Assembly (NCBI GenBank): GCA_932521025.1
Contig: OW051468.1
Span: 7,688,064-7,752,063 of the forward strand
Direction: 5' to 3'
Source: Oscheius onirici
Taxonomy: Eukaryota; Nematoda; Chromadorea; Rhabditida; Rhabditidae
Length of the DNA stretch: 64,000 nucleotides
Shown one piece after another: positions 33,759-44,415 of the stretch. Position 1 is the stretch's first letter. Every line of letters begins with the position of its first letter. Below the pieces are notes generated by a model. It was given only the letters and a program-made list of their open reading frames with translations. It did not search any database and was not told where the DNA came from. The translations under genes and the position numbers were made by a program.

Positions 33759-36700
33759 TTACAATTGACCGGGTGCAGGACTCACAACTTGTTCTTGTTC
33801 GCCTTCTTGATGAAGTTCTCCGCGTTCTTCGGGTTTCGAGGTGGCGAACAGACGCTCCGTCTGCAAAATAACATATTAGTTTTCGTTTTTAGCTCTAAAA
33901 ATGGCGGTGATGTTTTTTCTTTGCCACAAGCATAATGTGCATACTAAGCGGAATCACGCTGTCAGATTTCAAATTTCTTGCTTAATTAGCTGCGTAATCT
34001 TTAAAGAGTATCAAACATTAACACGATATACTTGTGGCAACGGAGCTGGGCATTTTAAAGGGGCAAACTTTTTTCCGAAGACGAATATTCAAGCTAATAC
34101 AACCTGAAAAAAGTACCAACCTTCTTTTTCTCCTTTTCGCTCGTAATTGTGTCGGCTCTGAATGTTCTCCGACCAGAGATTCTGCCTGGATTAACATCAC
34201 GGGCGGAAACGGGTGCATCCTCCTCGCCGACGCTTTTCCGTAATCGACGTCGAGATGGTGACGACTTCAGGGCTGAAACAGGGGTATTAGAACTGAAAGA
34301 AACCCAGGAACAGACGACATTCATGCACCCGGTTATTTGTAACTCTACTCGAGATTAGATTCTACTCATTCGAGGTTCGGATTAGTGGAGACAAGGGGAC
34401 GGCCGGTGTTTGCAATAGAGGCCGTGCAGAAAGAAAAAAGAGGACAGTTCACCAAAAGTGAATAGTAGTAGACTTTTTTAGTGGAACAGCACAAAACAAC
34501 GACAGAACGCATTCATGCAAAAGCCCGAATGGAAACTGAGACGACATCGATATAATAAACTTAAAAGTTGAAGATACCGATATAAGAATGGACGAGCGTG
34601 CGGAATTTGCCATTTGCCTTGCGGTCTGCTGGAAAAAGAGAACAAAGGAAACGGACGGTCTTCTCCTTTTTAGGTGCCGAAAATCTTACAGACAAATTTT
34701 TTTTTGATTGAGAGACAGACACAGAATTCGTTCCGAAAGTTCATTCTCGTGTATTTTCCCCTCCAACCATGCAGAGTCTTTCCCTCGCTCTACATTTGCA
34801 TTTCAAAACAAGTTTTTCCCCTATCATTCGTCACCTTTTGTCAGTTTCGATAGCAACTAAATGCAGAGTTTTAGAAGAGGCACATGTTAGCGAAAAGTTT
34901 AGAGTCTGAATGAAGAGACTCACCTGCTCCTTTGTAGAATACGGAAGTCTTTATAAAGCTGAGGAAACGGTCGGCGTAGAAACTCGGATTGTGGACCGAA
35001 ATAGAGTCCTAAATTTCGGAGGGTTTTCGGCGGAAAAAGTTTCTTACCCCGTCATGAAGTATAGCCTTCCACGTGTGCTCCATCTTTTTCAATAGACGGT
35101 AATTTTGAAGAATATCGATAATACCTGGAGATAAACCAACTTGTAAATAGACAAAAAAGACGAACCTAGATAGAGAACGAGTCGGTCACCGTTTGCATTT
35201 CGTGCCATTATTCTCTCCGTATGCGGTGTATCGTCGTCAAATCCTAGCGGGAGTTTGCGCTGAACATTTTGGCTTGGAAACATAATAAAACACACAAACT
35301 CTGGTAGCGTCTCGACTCGTTCCAGGCTCGTCAGTTCCGTCGTCGTCTTCGCTCTCTACCTTGACGATGGTTTTGCCGCCTGAAGCCGTTTCCAAATTAT
35401 GAATGCCGATCAGCAGCGAATAATCCATGATTTTGAAGGCCTCTAGGACAAGACAGTCGCGCCCGATCGTCTTCATGAGCCATTCGAACGTCGGAGGATC
35501 GATGGACAATCCTTCCTTGTGCAGCTCCATGAAATCGAGATCTTTCAATGTCGGATGCGGCTAAAATTAGAGTATTTGAGAAAGATTGTGGTAAGAAAAA
35601 CCTTTGCTCGTTCGGCTTTAGAGGCATACCGTTTGTAGGTGGAACCTTTGATGTCGTACTTCTCGTGCATTGTTACCGTTTGCGGCAGGAGATTGTTCAT
35701 TACAATTAGACGAATATTTTTACCCAGACTCTGGAAAGAAGCCGTCAACAATATAGGAAAAGCTGAAACTGACCTGATAGCAGAAGAGACCATAAAACTT
35801 TGGCAAGAATGTGTTCTTGTTTTGTTGGAGATTCTGAAAAAGATGAAAGTTTAACAAACAAGAAGAGCATATATCCGTAAACGTTTTTTTTCGATTTGAG
35901 ACGGATTCACATTTATTGGATACTCAGCGAAGATAAGCAGCTAAAACTTTGCATTTATCGCGTATCTAACAAAGGAAGCTTGTCAGGTCAAGGTGGGGTT
36001 TCATGCCGAGTTTAGTGTCATTCGGTAGCCCATGACAAGGGGAATCCGGGATATATTTCCAATTTTGCGTAATACCACTCTGGACCGAGTTATGGACGTT
36101 TTAAAATTTCCCCGCCCGCAGTGGAGAATATGTCGCTCGGGTGCAGAGTCCGAAGACATGGCAACGTGGCCGAGAGGTGAGCGTTCTAGACTCATGATTC
36201 TTTGGTCATGGGTTCGACTCCACTTTCCTTTTTTGTTTTTTATCTTTTGCTTTTTCTAAACGTTTTTGACCGTAAATTGTATTCAAAATCACTACTCTGT
36301 GCCCAGAACAGTAATGAACATTTCAATCAAATTTGTCGTTCTAACTTCGCAGCAAGTGTTTTAAAAGATACGGATACCCAATGAGGTCATTTTCTTTTTT
36401 TGAAATTTTTCTCTCTCCAAAAAGTCTTCTGGGCACAGAGTAGTGATTTTGAATACAATTTACGGTCAAAAATGGAAGAAAAGGCAAAAGATAAAAAACA
36501 AAAGTGGAATCGAAATGGAATGGAAAAAAATGGAATCGAAAGTGGAATCGAACCCATGACCAAAGAATCATGAGTCCAGAACGCTCACCTCTCGGCCACG
36601 TTGCCATGTCTTCGGACTCTGCACCCGAGCGACATATTCTCCACTGCGGGCGGGGAAATTTTAAAACGTCCAAAACTCGGTCCAGGGTGGTATTACGCAA

Positions 36701-37642
36701 AATTGGAAATATATCCCGTGTCATGGGCTACCGAATGACACTAAACTCGGCGTGAAACGCCACCTTGACCTGACAAGCTTCACTTGTATGCTGTCTATCC
36801 AATGTTTGCGTGGCAAATGATTTCGATTACGATTATACGCTCTTTTTCGGACAAGCAGGGCAAGCAAAAGTCCCAAAGCAAAAGCCCCGGCATCAACTTG
36901 CTTTTTCTGGATATTTTGGATAGTAACGCATTGGGGGAAATACGTGCTGAAACACATCACAATAAAAAAGAAATGGGCAAAAAGTTACCATGTAATACCC
37001 TGGAAGAAGTTTCTGTAGAAATTCGGCTTCTTTATGCTGGACCGTTTTTATTATGAATTGGTCATCTGACGACACGTAGAAAATGCTTCCCGAAGCTCCG
37101 GCATTTGAAAGTTCGCGGAGAGGTTCTGTACAGATTGAGCGCTAAACAGAAATTAGATTGCTGAAACAATGGGGAAAAACGTACAAGAAAATCAGCTGGT
37201 TTAATATTGAAGAGTTCGCGGAAGTATCGAAATGCGATCGGAGCGTAGGTTTTGAATCGAAAGTCGCCAAAAGAATGGGAAGGCGTTACTGTTGATCCTT
37301 GTCTGAAAAAAAATGAAATACAAACAAAAAACGAGCTTACGCTGGGAATGTGACAGATTCAATCTTCTCGAAATCTTGGAGAAGCACATCTCGGTTCGGC
37401 ATTGACGCTAAACTGCCGATAGAATTTGCAATTCCGAGCTGTATTGCACTCATCAGCGCATTGGTTGGCACCTTCTTGTAACTGACCTGAAATTTATAAG
37501 GTAATCAGAAAAAAAGTACAAATTTTACCTCTCCCTGCTCATCGATCCTTCTGTGTCCGAGTTTTTGCTTCTCTCCGGCCGGTACCTCTCTCGCGGTTTC
37601 TTCCCCAGACGTCGGTTTGAACGTAACAACCGCCGACGCCAT
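33759..37642 (-). CDS. ppk-1: type I phosphatidylinositol-4-phosphate 5-kinase
   Basis: Makes PI(4,5)P2 at the plasma membrane. Twelve exons: 37529-37642, 37341-37486, 37185-37302, 36989-37141, 35774-35833, 35602-35730, 35300-35560, 35168-35259, 35048-35124, 34924-35008, 34121-34272, 33759-33860 (496 aa). Motifs: [38 protein letters not shown] (nucleotide-binding loop and Lys), [32 protein letters not shown] (MDYSLL signature), and the activation segment [17 protein letters not shown] with [14 protein letters not shown]. The catalytic end is [16 protein letters not shown]. An alternative last exon (34561-34628) splices in the same phase. The intron 35834-36988 carries the tRNA-derived fold-back element. 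The leader follows CTTTCAG. Confidence 0.94.
34561..34628 (-). CDS. ppk-1: alternative 3'-terminal exon of ppk-1
   Basis: After TTTTTCCAG the exon continues the phase of exon 10 (GGA GCA G|) and reads [18 protein letters not shown] followed by IFNF and a stop. It would give a 434-residue isoform in place of the longer tail encoded at 33759-34272 ([20 protein letters not shown] and onward). Both tails have good acceptors, so terminal-exon choice is the simplest reading. Confidence 0.6.
35975..36781. mobile_element. tRNA-derived fold-back element in a ppk-1 intron
   Basis: Two long complementary arms (35975-36308 and 36428-36781) with ends GAAGCTTGTCAGGTCAAGG and its reverse complement, separated by about 119 bp. 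Each arm contains a tRNA-like block with a Pol III A box (TGGCCGAGAGG) and B box (GGTTCGANTCC) at normal spacing: left arm 36167-36177 and 36211-36221 (plus), right arm 36588-36598 and 36544-36554 (minus). The anticodon-loop position reads CTCATGA, so CAT. The acceptor stem does not pair, so it is not a working tRNA gene. No ORF. Confidence 0.85.
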
Positions 37643-37758
37643 CTTATTGAGAATTCCGGATTTTCGACTATTCTGAAAGCAAAGGGAATGTAGCTGCTAT
37701 TAAAATAGAAGTGTTCTTCAATTTATAAGACAGTTTTTCTTATTTTTGAACAGAGAAA
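37643..37758. promoter_or_regulatory. divergent 5' region of ppk-1 and the orphan exon
   Basis: 116 bp containing the ppk-1 leader (after CTTTCAG at about 37672). Presumed promoter by position. Confidence 0.3.
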
Positions 37759-37827
37759 ATGAGTGGAAAAGAAGGAAATCAGGAAAAAGATGCAGACGTT
37801 TTTTGGAGAGCACCAATCGAACCGAAA
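37759..37827 (+). other. orphan 5' coding exon
   Basis: ATG reads MSGKEGNQEKDADVFWRAPI then EPK, ending at a strong GTGAGT donor in phase 0. It is preceded by GAACAG 6 bases before the ATG. No downstream exon of matching phase was found. Immediately after the donor the sequence becomes the duplicated ANP32 upstream region, so the rest of this gene may have been separated from its first exon. Confidence 0.4.
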
Positions 37828-37834
37828 GTGAGTC

Positions 37835-38880
37835 AATGAATTCAACGGGTCCCGCCGCGATCGCATTTGTGGGGAGGGAATGCCTCAATCCTCTGTATTC
37901 GTCTTTCTGACAAATTTACCTCTGCCTTTAGGCATGGGAACGGGCCGGGCCGAGCCGAGATTTCATGGCCGGCCCACCAGGGCCCGCTTCCCAGACTTGG
38001 CCATCGGACCGGGATCAGACCAAAAATGAAGCTGGTCATATTACAGTGCATTTTAGTTTATTTTAGAACTGAATAGATGAATAGTAATATTGTTATATTT
38101 TGCTGACCTTTTTCACTAAAAATGATGAAAAAATGCACATTTTGGTAAAAAAACACTCCTTTTTTCTAAAAAAAAAATTTCCAAATCTCGGCCCAAGCCC
38201 GACCCGGCCCGCTCTGATTTTGATATGTAGATATCTGATTATTTCAAGTAACTTGAAATCATTCAGAATGTCGCCGTCTACGGAATCCACACCGATAGAA
38301 GCTGGCGATCAGCGACCGCGATCCCTCCACAATCATCGATCCATTCTGGATAACTGCAGCGCCTCGGCAATCACGGGGCTTGGAAATGATCTTACGAATC
38401 TGCAGATAATTATTTTTTAGTCATTTTAAAAACGGCCTAATTTACAGTCGCTTAGCATAATCAATGCTGGTCTCGAAACCATGGAAGGTCTTGCCATGCT
38501 CCCAGCTCTCATCAAGCTCGATCTGAGCAACAATCAGCTGGAAGTCATCGTCTCCAACTGCCCGGAGCTTCTTCATCTCAATTTATCCGGAAACAGCTTC
38601 GAGACTGTCGATGCCCTGAAGTGCTTGGCCGGCAGCCGTGTTGCCGAAATCGACATTTTCTCCAATCCTCTCAGCACCGAGGAAGCTCATCGGTTCGTAA
38701 CTTTTTAAAAAAATAGTATCATGTAACTTTTCAGTACAAAACTTTTGGCCCTCCTGGAAAATCTTCAAATTCGCGATGGATGCGATGTAAACGACGAGGA
38801 AATCGAGGACTGTTGCTGGAGAAGACCCTGAAGACGCAACCGCCGACGAGGAAGATGATGGCGAGGAGTGATTTTTTTTC
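37835..38880 (+). pseudogene. broken ANP32 copy (segmental duplicate)
   Basis: Homologous to 41945-43060, including upstream sequence (ATTCAACGGGTCCCG) and intron positions, so copied as DNA rather than from mRNA. Defects: an 11-nt loss in exon 1 after MSPSTESTPIEAG shifts the frame; the first donor is AT instead of GT (CTGCAG|ATAATT); a 12-nt in-frame loss removes CDGL from the leucine-rich part; a 2-nt loss in exon 3 (GAGGACTGTTGC) shifts the frame to an early stop; the acidic tail and last exon are mostly missing. The LRR exon is otherwise well preserved, so the copy is recent. The upstream part has an insertion relative to the intact locus (about 37920-38220). Confidence 0.9.
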
Positions 38881-39640
38881 TCCGGTATAACTTCTTTCAT
38901 AACAATATAAATAAATTCTTTCTCATTAATCTTTCTTTTCTCAAAATAACTACATGCCTGCTTTGCGGCATCGACGCTCGGGTTATTGTCAACTTTATTG
39001 AGAAAACAAAGCGGTATATTGTATTGTATACCTAATCGATTTCTTACAAGCTTTAGAGTTTTTCTGATCTTGAGAGTTCTCTTGACCTAGAACTTCATGA
39101 TCGTTTTCTGCTTTCAGCATTCTTACCATAGTGAATAACATTCAATGTTTGTGTAACCAATCTTACGGTATTCATATTCATGCGTTTAGAGAGATTTTAC
39201 TTTGACTCCAAACCCTGTAATCAAATAGAGTACAGGTGTTCTCTTTACAGCCTCCCGTTGCCCTTTCAGCCGAGAGACAATGTCTGATTCATAGGTCATT
39301 TACTCTTCTACAGCTCCCTCCCTGTCCGTTTTGGTCTTCCAAAAAGGATTGTGATTCAAATCGATGACCCCAAGATCTGACAATTGTCCCTTGTTCCGTT
39401 GTCTGACTGGAACTCTGTTGTACAAGCTGTCCGAACATTTCTTGACCTTTCCTAATTTCCCATCAGGAGTTCACAGTCTTTGATCCCTGCCGCTCTGTCA
39501 GGTCAGATAATGTTTTCTGAGGCTAAGAACACAAGGATCCGCCTACCGATGGGAAGTCAGCGTCCCGCATCAATTCGCGTCCAGCTTTTGTCTTTACTAT
39601 CGTTTTATCTTCTAAGAAATCAATAGCTTACTCTTCAGTG
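38881..39640. other. intergenic stretch before the zinc-finger gene
   Basis: No supported ORF. It begins with an AATAAA-like signal (ATAAATAAATTC) inherited from the ANP32 copy and ends at a CTCTTCAG acceptor two bases before the next ATG. Confidence 0.35.
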
Positions 39641-41445
39641 ATGACGCCCGAACAGCTCAAAGCTATCATTTCTCAATGTTCTGCTCCAGAACAGAATCCT
39701 CCGCCTCCACTTGCTGCTCCTCAGCCTATCAATCCTAGTCTGGTAAGCTCACAAGTCACCTTGAAACAAATGTACTTTTCAGCAGCTTCCAGCACTGCCC
39801 CTTTTTCAAGCTGCATTATTGCAACAAATCATGCTGCTTCAGCAACAGGCGCCAGCTCTGAACCAATTCAGTGTTTTGAATCTGCCCGGTCTTCTCCAGT
39901 CAACTTTCCCTGTTCAGACGCAAACTGCTTCTTCTACTATGGTTTCTGGCTTTGGGACATCGGTGAGTAAAATGATTTCTGGTACTTTGAACTTCCCGAC
40001 GAGTAAGAATCATAAGAGACTGTTCACAGATATTCTCTACCATAGTTAGAATCTCTTTCACAAAAAGTGTTACCCGAGTCTTTGTCTGGAACAAACGCGC
40101 GAGGTTTCTCATATGAACTTCGTCGTCTTCTGAATTCCTCATTTGAACGACAAACTTCAGAGTCTGTTCTTTACCGTCTTCTGAAGCTTTCATCTTATTG
40201 GACAATCGAATTTTTTGACCCTTTACGTGGTTCTAATGCAGAAGCGGCAGTCGGATAAACTCCTAGTTCAAAACAAACTTGTTATCTAATCCTGACAATT
40301 TCGACATGTAACTACGATTCTCATGGCTTCTTTCTTCATCAAAGTGCAATGGTGTCCGTGTCGTGGTGTCCGCACAGTTGTAGAGACTAAGATGACATGT
40401 CAAGCAATGTCAACGAGATAGTTTTTTGAGGGGATCTTGGGCAAGTAGTTAGAAGTTAGAACAACTATGAGAGGCTCACTAATAGTCTGCCACCAAAACA
40501 CGGAGGCTTCCTGCGAACAAACAGAGTCAAACACAGTCACCATAGAATTCTAATAGTTTAGATCAGAGACAGTTTTTAGGAGGATCCAGCCAACGACTCG
40601 GGTTTCGACTCGCCTATGAGTGATCTCTCTTCGTCAAGCTTTGGAACACTGAGTCCGTTCATGCAAATTCTACAGACACAATCTACGACTCCAGCCTTCT
40701 CATCGGTAACCGCCCTCCTTTCTCTAAATATGATATTCTTTTAGGTCCGTTGTCCTTCAGTTCAGTCAAGCAGTTCGTCCATCTTTTCTGAAGATCTGCA
40801 GAAAAGTGTTAAGAATGCCATGAACACGTGTGTCCAGGCGCCTCATTCGACACCGATTGTGGTCAGAAAGGGACGAAAAGACTACTGTAAAGTCTGTAAG
40901 ACGAACATCTTCAAGAATGGCTCTCGCAGTCAAGGACCTCGACGTCATGTACTCCAGCATCATCTTCAAAAGGCCTACTTCCTTTGCACACTCTGCGACT
41001 TTGGGTCGAACTACGACAAGGCGCATGTCCACAATCATGCCAAAAGAATGCATCCGAATGTCGACAGCAAGTCTGTGGCCATTGAACTGCCTAGATGGGT
41101 CTATGAAAAGGAAGAGAAAATCTGGATGGAAACTTGTTTTGGGGATGACAGTGACGGAGTCATGAGCCCGGAACTACGACATCTGATGCAGATCGACAGG
41201 AGTGAGGATCTCAAAAGAGCCAAGGCTGAAGCTATGAGAGATCATCGAGACGACAGAAGGTTAGTTGAGTCGAATCTCGAGACAAAAAAAACTAGGGAGC
41301 TACGACGTCGTCTGGAATATATGAAAATTTCAGAGAGCACACGAGTCCTTTCTCTACTTCCAACACGGGCCTTGTCGCTTCCTCTCTCTCACCTGAAGAT
41401 GTAAAGCAGGAATCGGAGAGTATCTTGGCAAAGGATAACCTCTAA
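39641..41445 (+). CDS. C2H2-like zinc-finger protein with Q-rich N-terminus
   Basis: Five exons: 39641-39742, 39783-39962, 40580-40705, about 40745-41259, 41334-41445 (about 344 aa). The N-terminus is MTPEQLKAIISQCSAPEQN, then Gln/Leu-rich (LFQAALLQQIMLLQQQAP) and Ser-rich. Near the middle are two zinc-finger-like motifs: DYCKVCKTNIFKNGSRS..PRRHVLQHH and FLCTLCDFGSNYDKAHVHNH followed by AKRMH. The second fits C-x2-C-x12-H-x3-H; the first has longer spacing and may be atypical. A charged helix follows (EDLKRAKAEAMRDHRDD), then an SP-rich tail. Probably a DNA-binding transcription factor. The ORF holding the fingers also opens in another frame, but the splice phase decides. The 617-bp intron 3 carries a repeat shared with a chd-7 intron. 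Confidence 0.7.
40262..40560. repeat. intronic repeat shared with chd-7 intron
   Basis: AGTTCAAAACAAACTTGTTATCTAATCCTGACAA-like start and a CACAGTCACCATAG-like end match 54237-54345, where the middle is shorter. A third partial match (CCAAGTTCAAAACTGAC) lies near 41911. Function unknown. Confidence 0.5.
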
Positions 41446-42443
41446 CTTTGCTCATTTTTGTTATACACGTTCAGAAGATCTCTTGTTGTTCTTTCGTTGA
41501 CGATGAAATTTCAATATATTATACAGTAACCTTTGTTCTTGATTTCAGTAGCTTATTATGTAGATAATGACTCACGAGTCTTGTTTCCTTTTCAATCGCG
41601 TCCGAGTCTATTGCAATAACCTGATGAGTCTTTGGATTGGCACTTTTCTCTTTCTAGATAATGTGGAAGTTGCAATTGGATGTTTTGTCTGGTGTCCAAC
41701 TTCTCGCTCAAAAAGACCTGGAAGACTGTTAAAGAATGGTAGTGCTGAAAAAATTTAGAGGCTTTTCAGAGTGAACCCAATCATTTTTTATTTACTTTGT
41801 CTATACGACCTACACCTCAAACAATATTCCTGGTTAAGCCAATCACCGGCCCTGTTAGCTTTTACCCCAGTCAAACTCACTCTATCACCGCATAGGTAAC
41901 AGTAATTCCAAGTTCAAAACTGACTATTCAAAACTGACAAAACATTGAATTCAACGGGTCCCGACGCGATTTCACTTGTGGGGCGGGAATGCCTCGATGC
42001 TTTGGATTTGTCTTTCTGCCAAATTTGTTTCGGCCCTTATTTTTCGCTTGCACTCATGTTTTGATCATGCTCTTTCTTTGTTTATACCTACAAAGTTGTT
42101 TAAGAAGGCCACTTGTAACTGTGTACCATTGCTTAGATGAGCAGGTTATGTGGAGACGCTATTCACAACTTTGTTTTGTGATTGCCGTCCGATGCTTTGG
42201 ATTTGTCTTTGTGTGATTGCCGTTGATCTAGAGTTTTGGCCCGTCTTTTCATTCAATTTTTCTTCCGTTGTATCAAAATCGGTTCCTCAGTTCCTTGCAA
42301 ACAGTGTCAAAACACAAACGAAACGAAAGCATATTTTACCTACGAAAATTGCTGTACTCAACGCTGAAGATAGAAGTTATCAAAGTTGAAAACCTTCTGC
42401 ATTTTCTACTGATCCCAACACGTATAATTTGGCATCTTTCAGC
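41446..42443. other. ANP32 upstream region (source of the duplicated segment)
   Basis: From about 41945 on it matches the region upstream of the broken copy. The phrase GATGCTTTGGATTTGTCTTT occurs twice (about 41996 and 42193), a short local duplication. No ORF supported. Ends at an ATCTTTCAG acceptor one base before the ANP32 ATG. Confidence 0.4.
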
Positions 42444-43271
42444 ATGTCGCCGTCCACGGAATCCACATCGATGGAGGCTCGTTACAAGATGGAGGTCAGT
42501 GACCGCGATCCCTCCACAATCATCGATCTCATTCTGGATAACTGCAGCGCCTCGGCAATCACTGGGCTTGGAAATGATCTTACAAATCTGCAGGTAATAT
42601 TTTTAGTTTTTATAAAAACAGCCCAATTTTCAGTCGCTTAGCATCATCAATGCCGGTCTCGAAACCCTGGAAGGTCTTCCTATGCTCCCAGCTCTCATCA
42701 AGCTCGATCTGAGCAACAATCAGCTGTGTGACGGACTGGAAGTCATCGTCTCCAACTGTCCGGAGCTTCTTCATCTCAATTTATCCGGAAACAGCTTCGA
42801 GACTGTCGATGCCCTGAAGTGCTTGGCCGGCAGCCGTGTTGCCGAAATCGACATTTTCTCCAATCCTCTCAGCACCGAGGAAGCTCATCGGTTCGTAATT
42901 TTTTAAAAAAATAATATCAAGTAACTTTTCAGTACAAAACTTTTCGCGCTCCTTGAGAATCTTCAAATTCTCGATGGATGCGATGTAAACGGCGAGGAAA
43001 TCGAGGACTCTGTTGCTGGAGAAGACTCTGAAGACGCGATTACCGACGAGGAAGATGTCGGCTCGGATCTGGATGACGGCGAAGAGGGACCCGGTCTTAG
43101 CTATTTGGACAAGAGTCAGTTCGTAAGTGGTTTCATTTTTCTTTCTTTTGATGTCTCTATTTTCAGAGCGACGATGATGATGACGAAGACTTTGACCCTG
43201 AATCGAAAAAGGGCAAGAAGCGCGCTGCTGATGATGATGCAGATGAGCCTCCTTCCAAGAAGGACGCCTAA
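42444..43271 (+). CDS. ANP32-family acidic leucine-rich nuclear phosphoprotein
   Basis: Histone-binding and PP2A-inhibiting chaperone of the nucleus. Four exons in phase: 42444-42593, 42634-42890, 42933-43122, 43167-43271 (233 aa). After MSPSTESTSMEARYKMEVSD the leucine-rich repeats run: IIDLILDNCSASAITGL, LQSLSIINAGLETLEGL, LIKLDLSNNQL, ELLHLNLSGNSFETVDALK and VAEIDIFSNPLS. The LRR cap is LFALLENLQILDGCDVNGEE. A shorter than usual acidic tail follows (SDDDDDEDFDPE), then a basic NLS (KKGKKRAADDDADEPPSKK). An unusual extended N-terminus precedes the first repeat. The intact parent of the broken copy 4.2 kb upstream. Leader after CTTTCAG. Confidence 0.93.
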
Positions 43272-43510
43272 ACCAGAAGCTTGTTTGTGTTTACGTATTT
43301 ACACGTATTTTTCTCCGTTCAAACTTCCTAACTATCGGTTGTTCGCAAACTGAGGTCGGTCAGCAACCGGTTTTCATGGTCTCACATTTTTCCAATTTAT
43401 TATTCTCTTGTGAATGAATTTTCTCGATTTCCAAAACGTTTTTTATGGATGGGTCACAAAATCCCTATAAAATCCCTTGATTTCATTTATTCTGTCAAAG
43501 CATCTATCAG

Positions 43511-44302
43511 ATGGGGCGACCCCCGAAAGCTTGCGACGAGAGCAAGAAACGGGTAGGTCGACCGACAAAAAGAAAAGAAGAACTGTTACAAAGAACGGGT
43601 TTCGACGGTAATCCTGTAGCTCCCTGGTGAGTAAGATGAACGAAATTTGTTGGAGACTGCTTTAGGCGTAAAACTGTTCCCCTTATTACGCAAGCAGTAA
43701 CAACAACAACGACTGGTCGTAGATCCGACAACAGGAAGAGCATGCCGGATACCACGGTCAAAAAACTGGCAGGTAGTGCTCCTACAAAGCCATATCCAGT
43801 GAGAAAAGGGCTTATAAACAAAGAGTTGTGTTTCTAGGTGTTCTGGGCAAAGGCACTCGAAGGACTGAAGGCTTACTCGCCTCGGAATCCAACTTACGAC
43901 AGAATTGATCTCGAAAATGATACTTTCAACAGCGATTCGCTTCGGGCAGTCTCTGTGCTGAAGCCAGCTTGTTCGGTTCTCGATGACGAGGCCACAACAG
44001 CCACAGTCATCAACACGCTTCACAATCCGCAACAGCCGGGGTGAGAGAAGAAAAAGCAACATTTTACCACAAAATTTCCAGAGTTTTCGGCCAGAACGAA
44101 GTAAAAGAAGGCCAACACAAGAAGGGATTTTTGTACAATTGTGATGCTAATCAGCCTCTAGTTTCTGTGAGTCTAATAGGTTTTTTGAGGGCAAAATCAT
44201 GTTTAGAAGATTACAATAACTCCAGAAGACGTGTCTGCCCAGGAAAAACGAGTTATCGACGCTCGCAAACGTCTTCAAGAAGCCATGAAACATTTTGGCT
44301 AA
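43511..44302 (+). CDS. mbd-2: MBD2/3-like NuRD subunit with AT-hook-like start and no visible MBD
   Basis: Five exons: 43511-43626, 43666-43798, 43838-44040, 44082-44166, 44207-44302 (210 aa). The C-terminal two thirds match the MBD2/3 core: KTVPLITQAVTTTTTGRRSD, then PYPVFWAKALEGLKAYSP, ATVINTLHNPQQPG and the coiled-coil ITITPEDVSAQEKRVIDARK followed by RLQEAMKHFG, the helix that in other animals pairs with p66/GATAD2. No methyl-CpG-binding domain is seen; instead MGRPPK and RVGRPTKRK at the N-terminus are AT-hook-like GRP cores. Starts directly after CTATCAG, so there is no room for a missed upstream coding exon unless the mRNA is cis-spliced there. Convergent with the unknown minus gene at 44416. 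Confidence 0.82.
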
Positions 44303-44415
44303 AAATCACGATCTCCATGTATTATCTATTTATTTGGGATACTCTATGTAAAATCTTGTGAAGGTCTCTTCCCACGCGTCTATACCTAGAGATTATTCAT
44401 GGAGTCCTCTTCCGA

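Noticed and set aside
36159-36240. Functional tRNA-Met in the ppk-1 intron
   Set aside because: A and B boxes are intact but the acceptor stem does not pair and the anticodon stem has mismatches, so it is tRNA-derived and not a tRNA gene.
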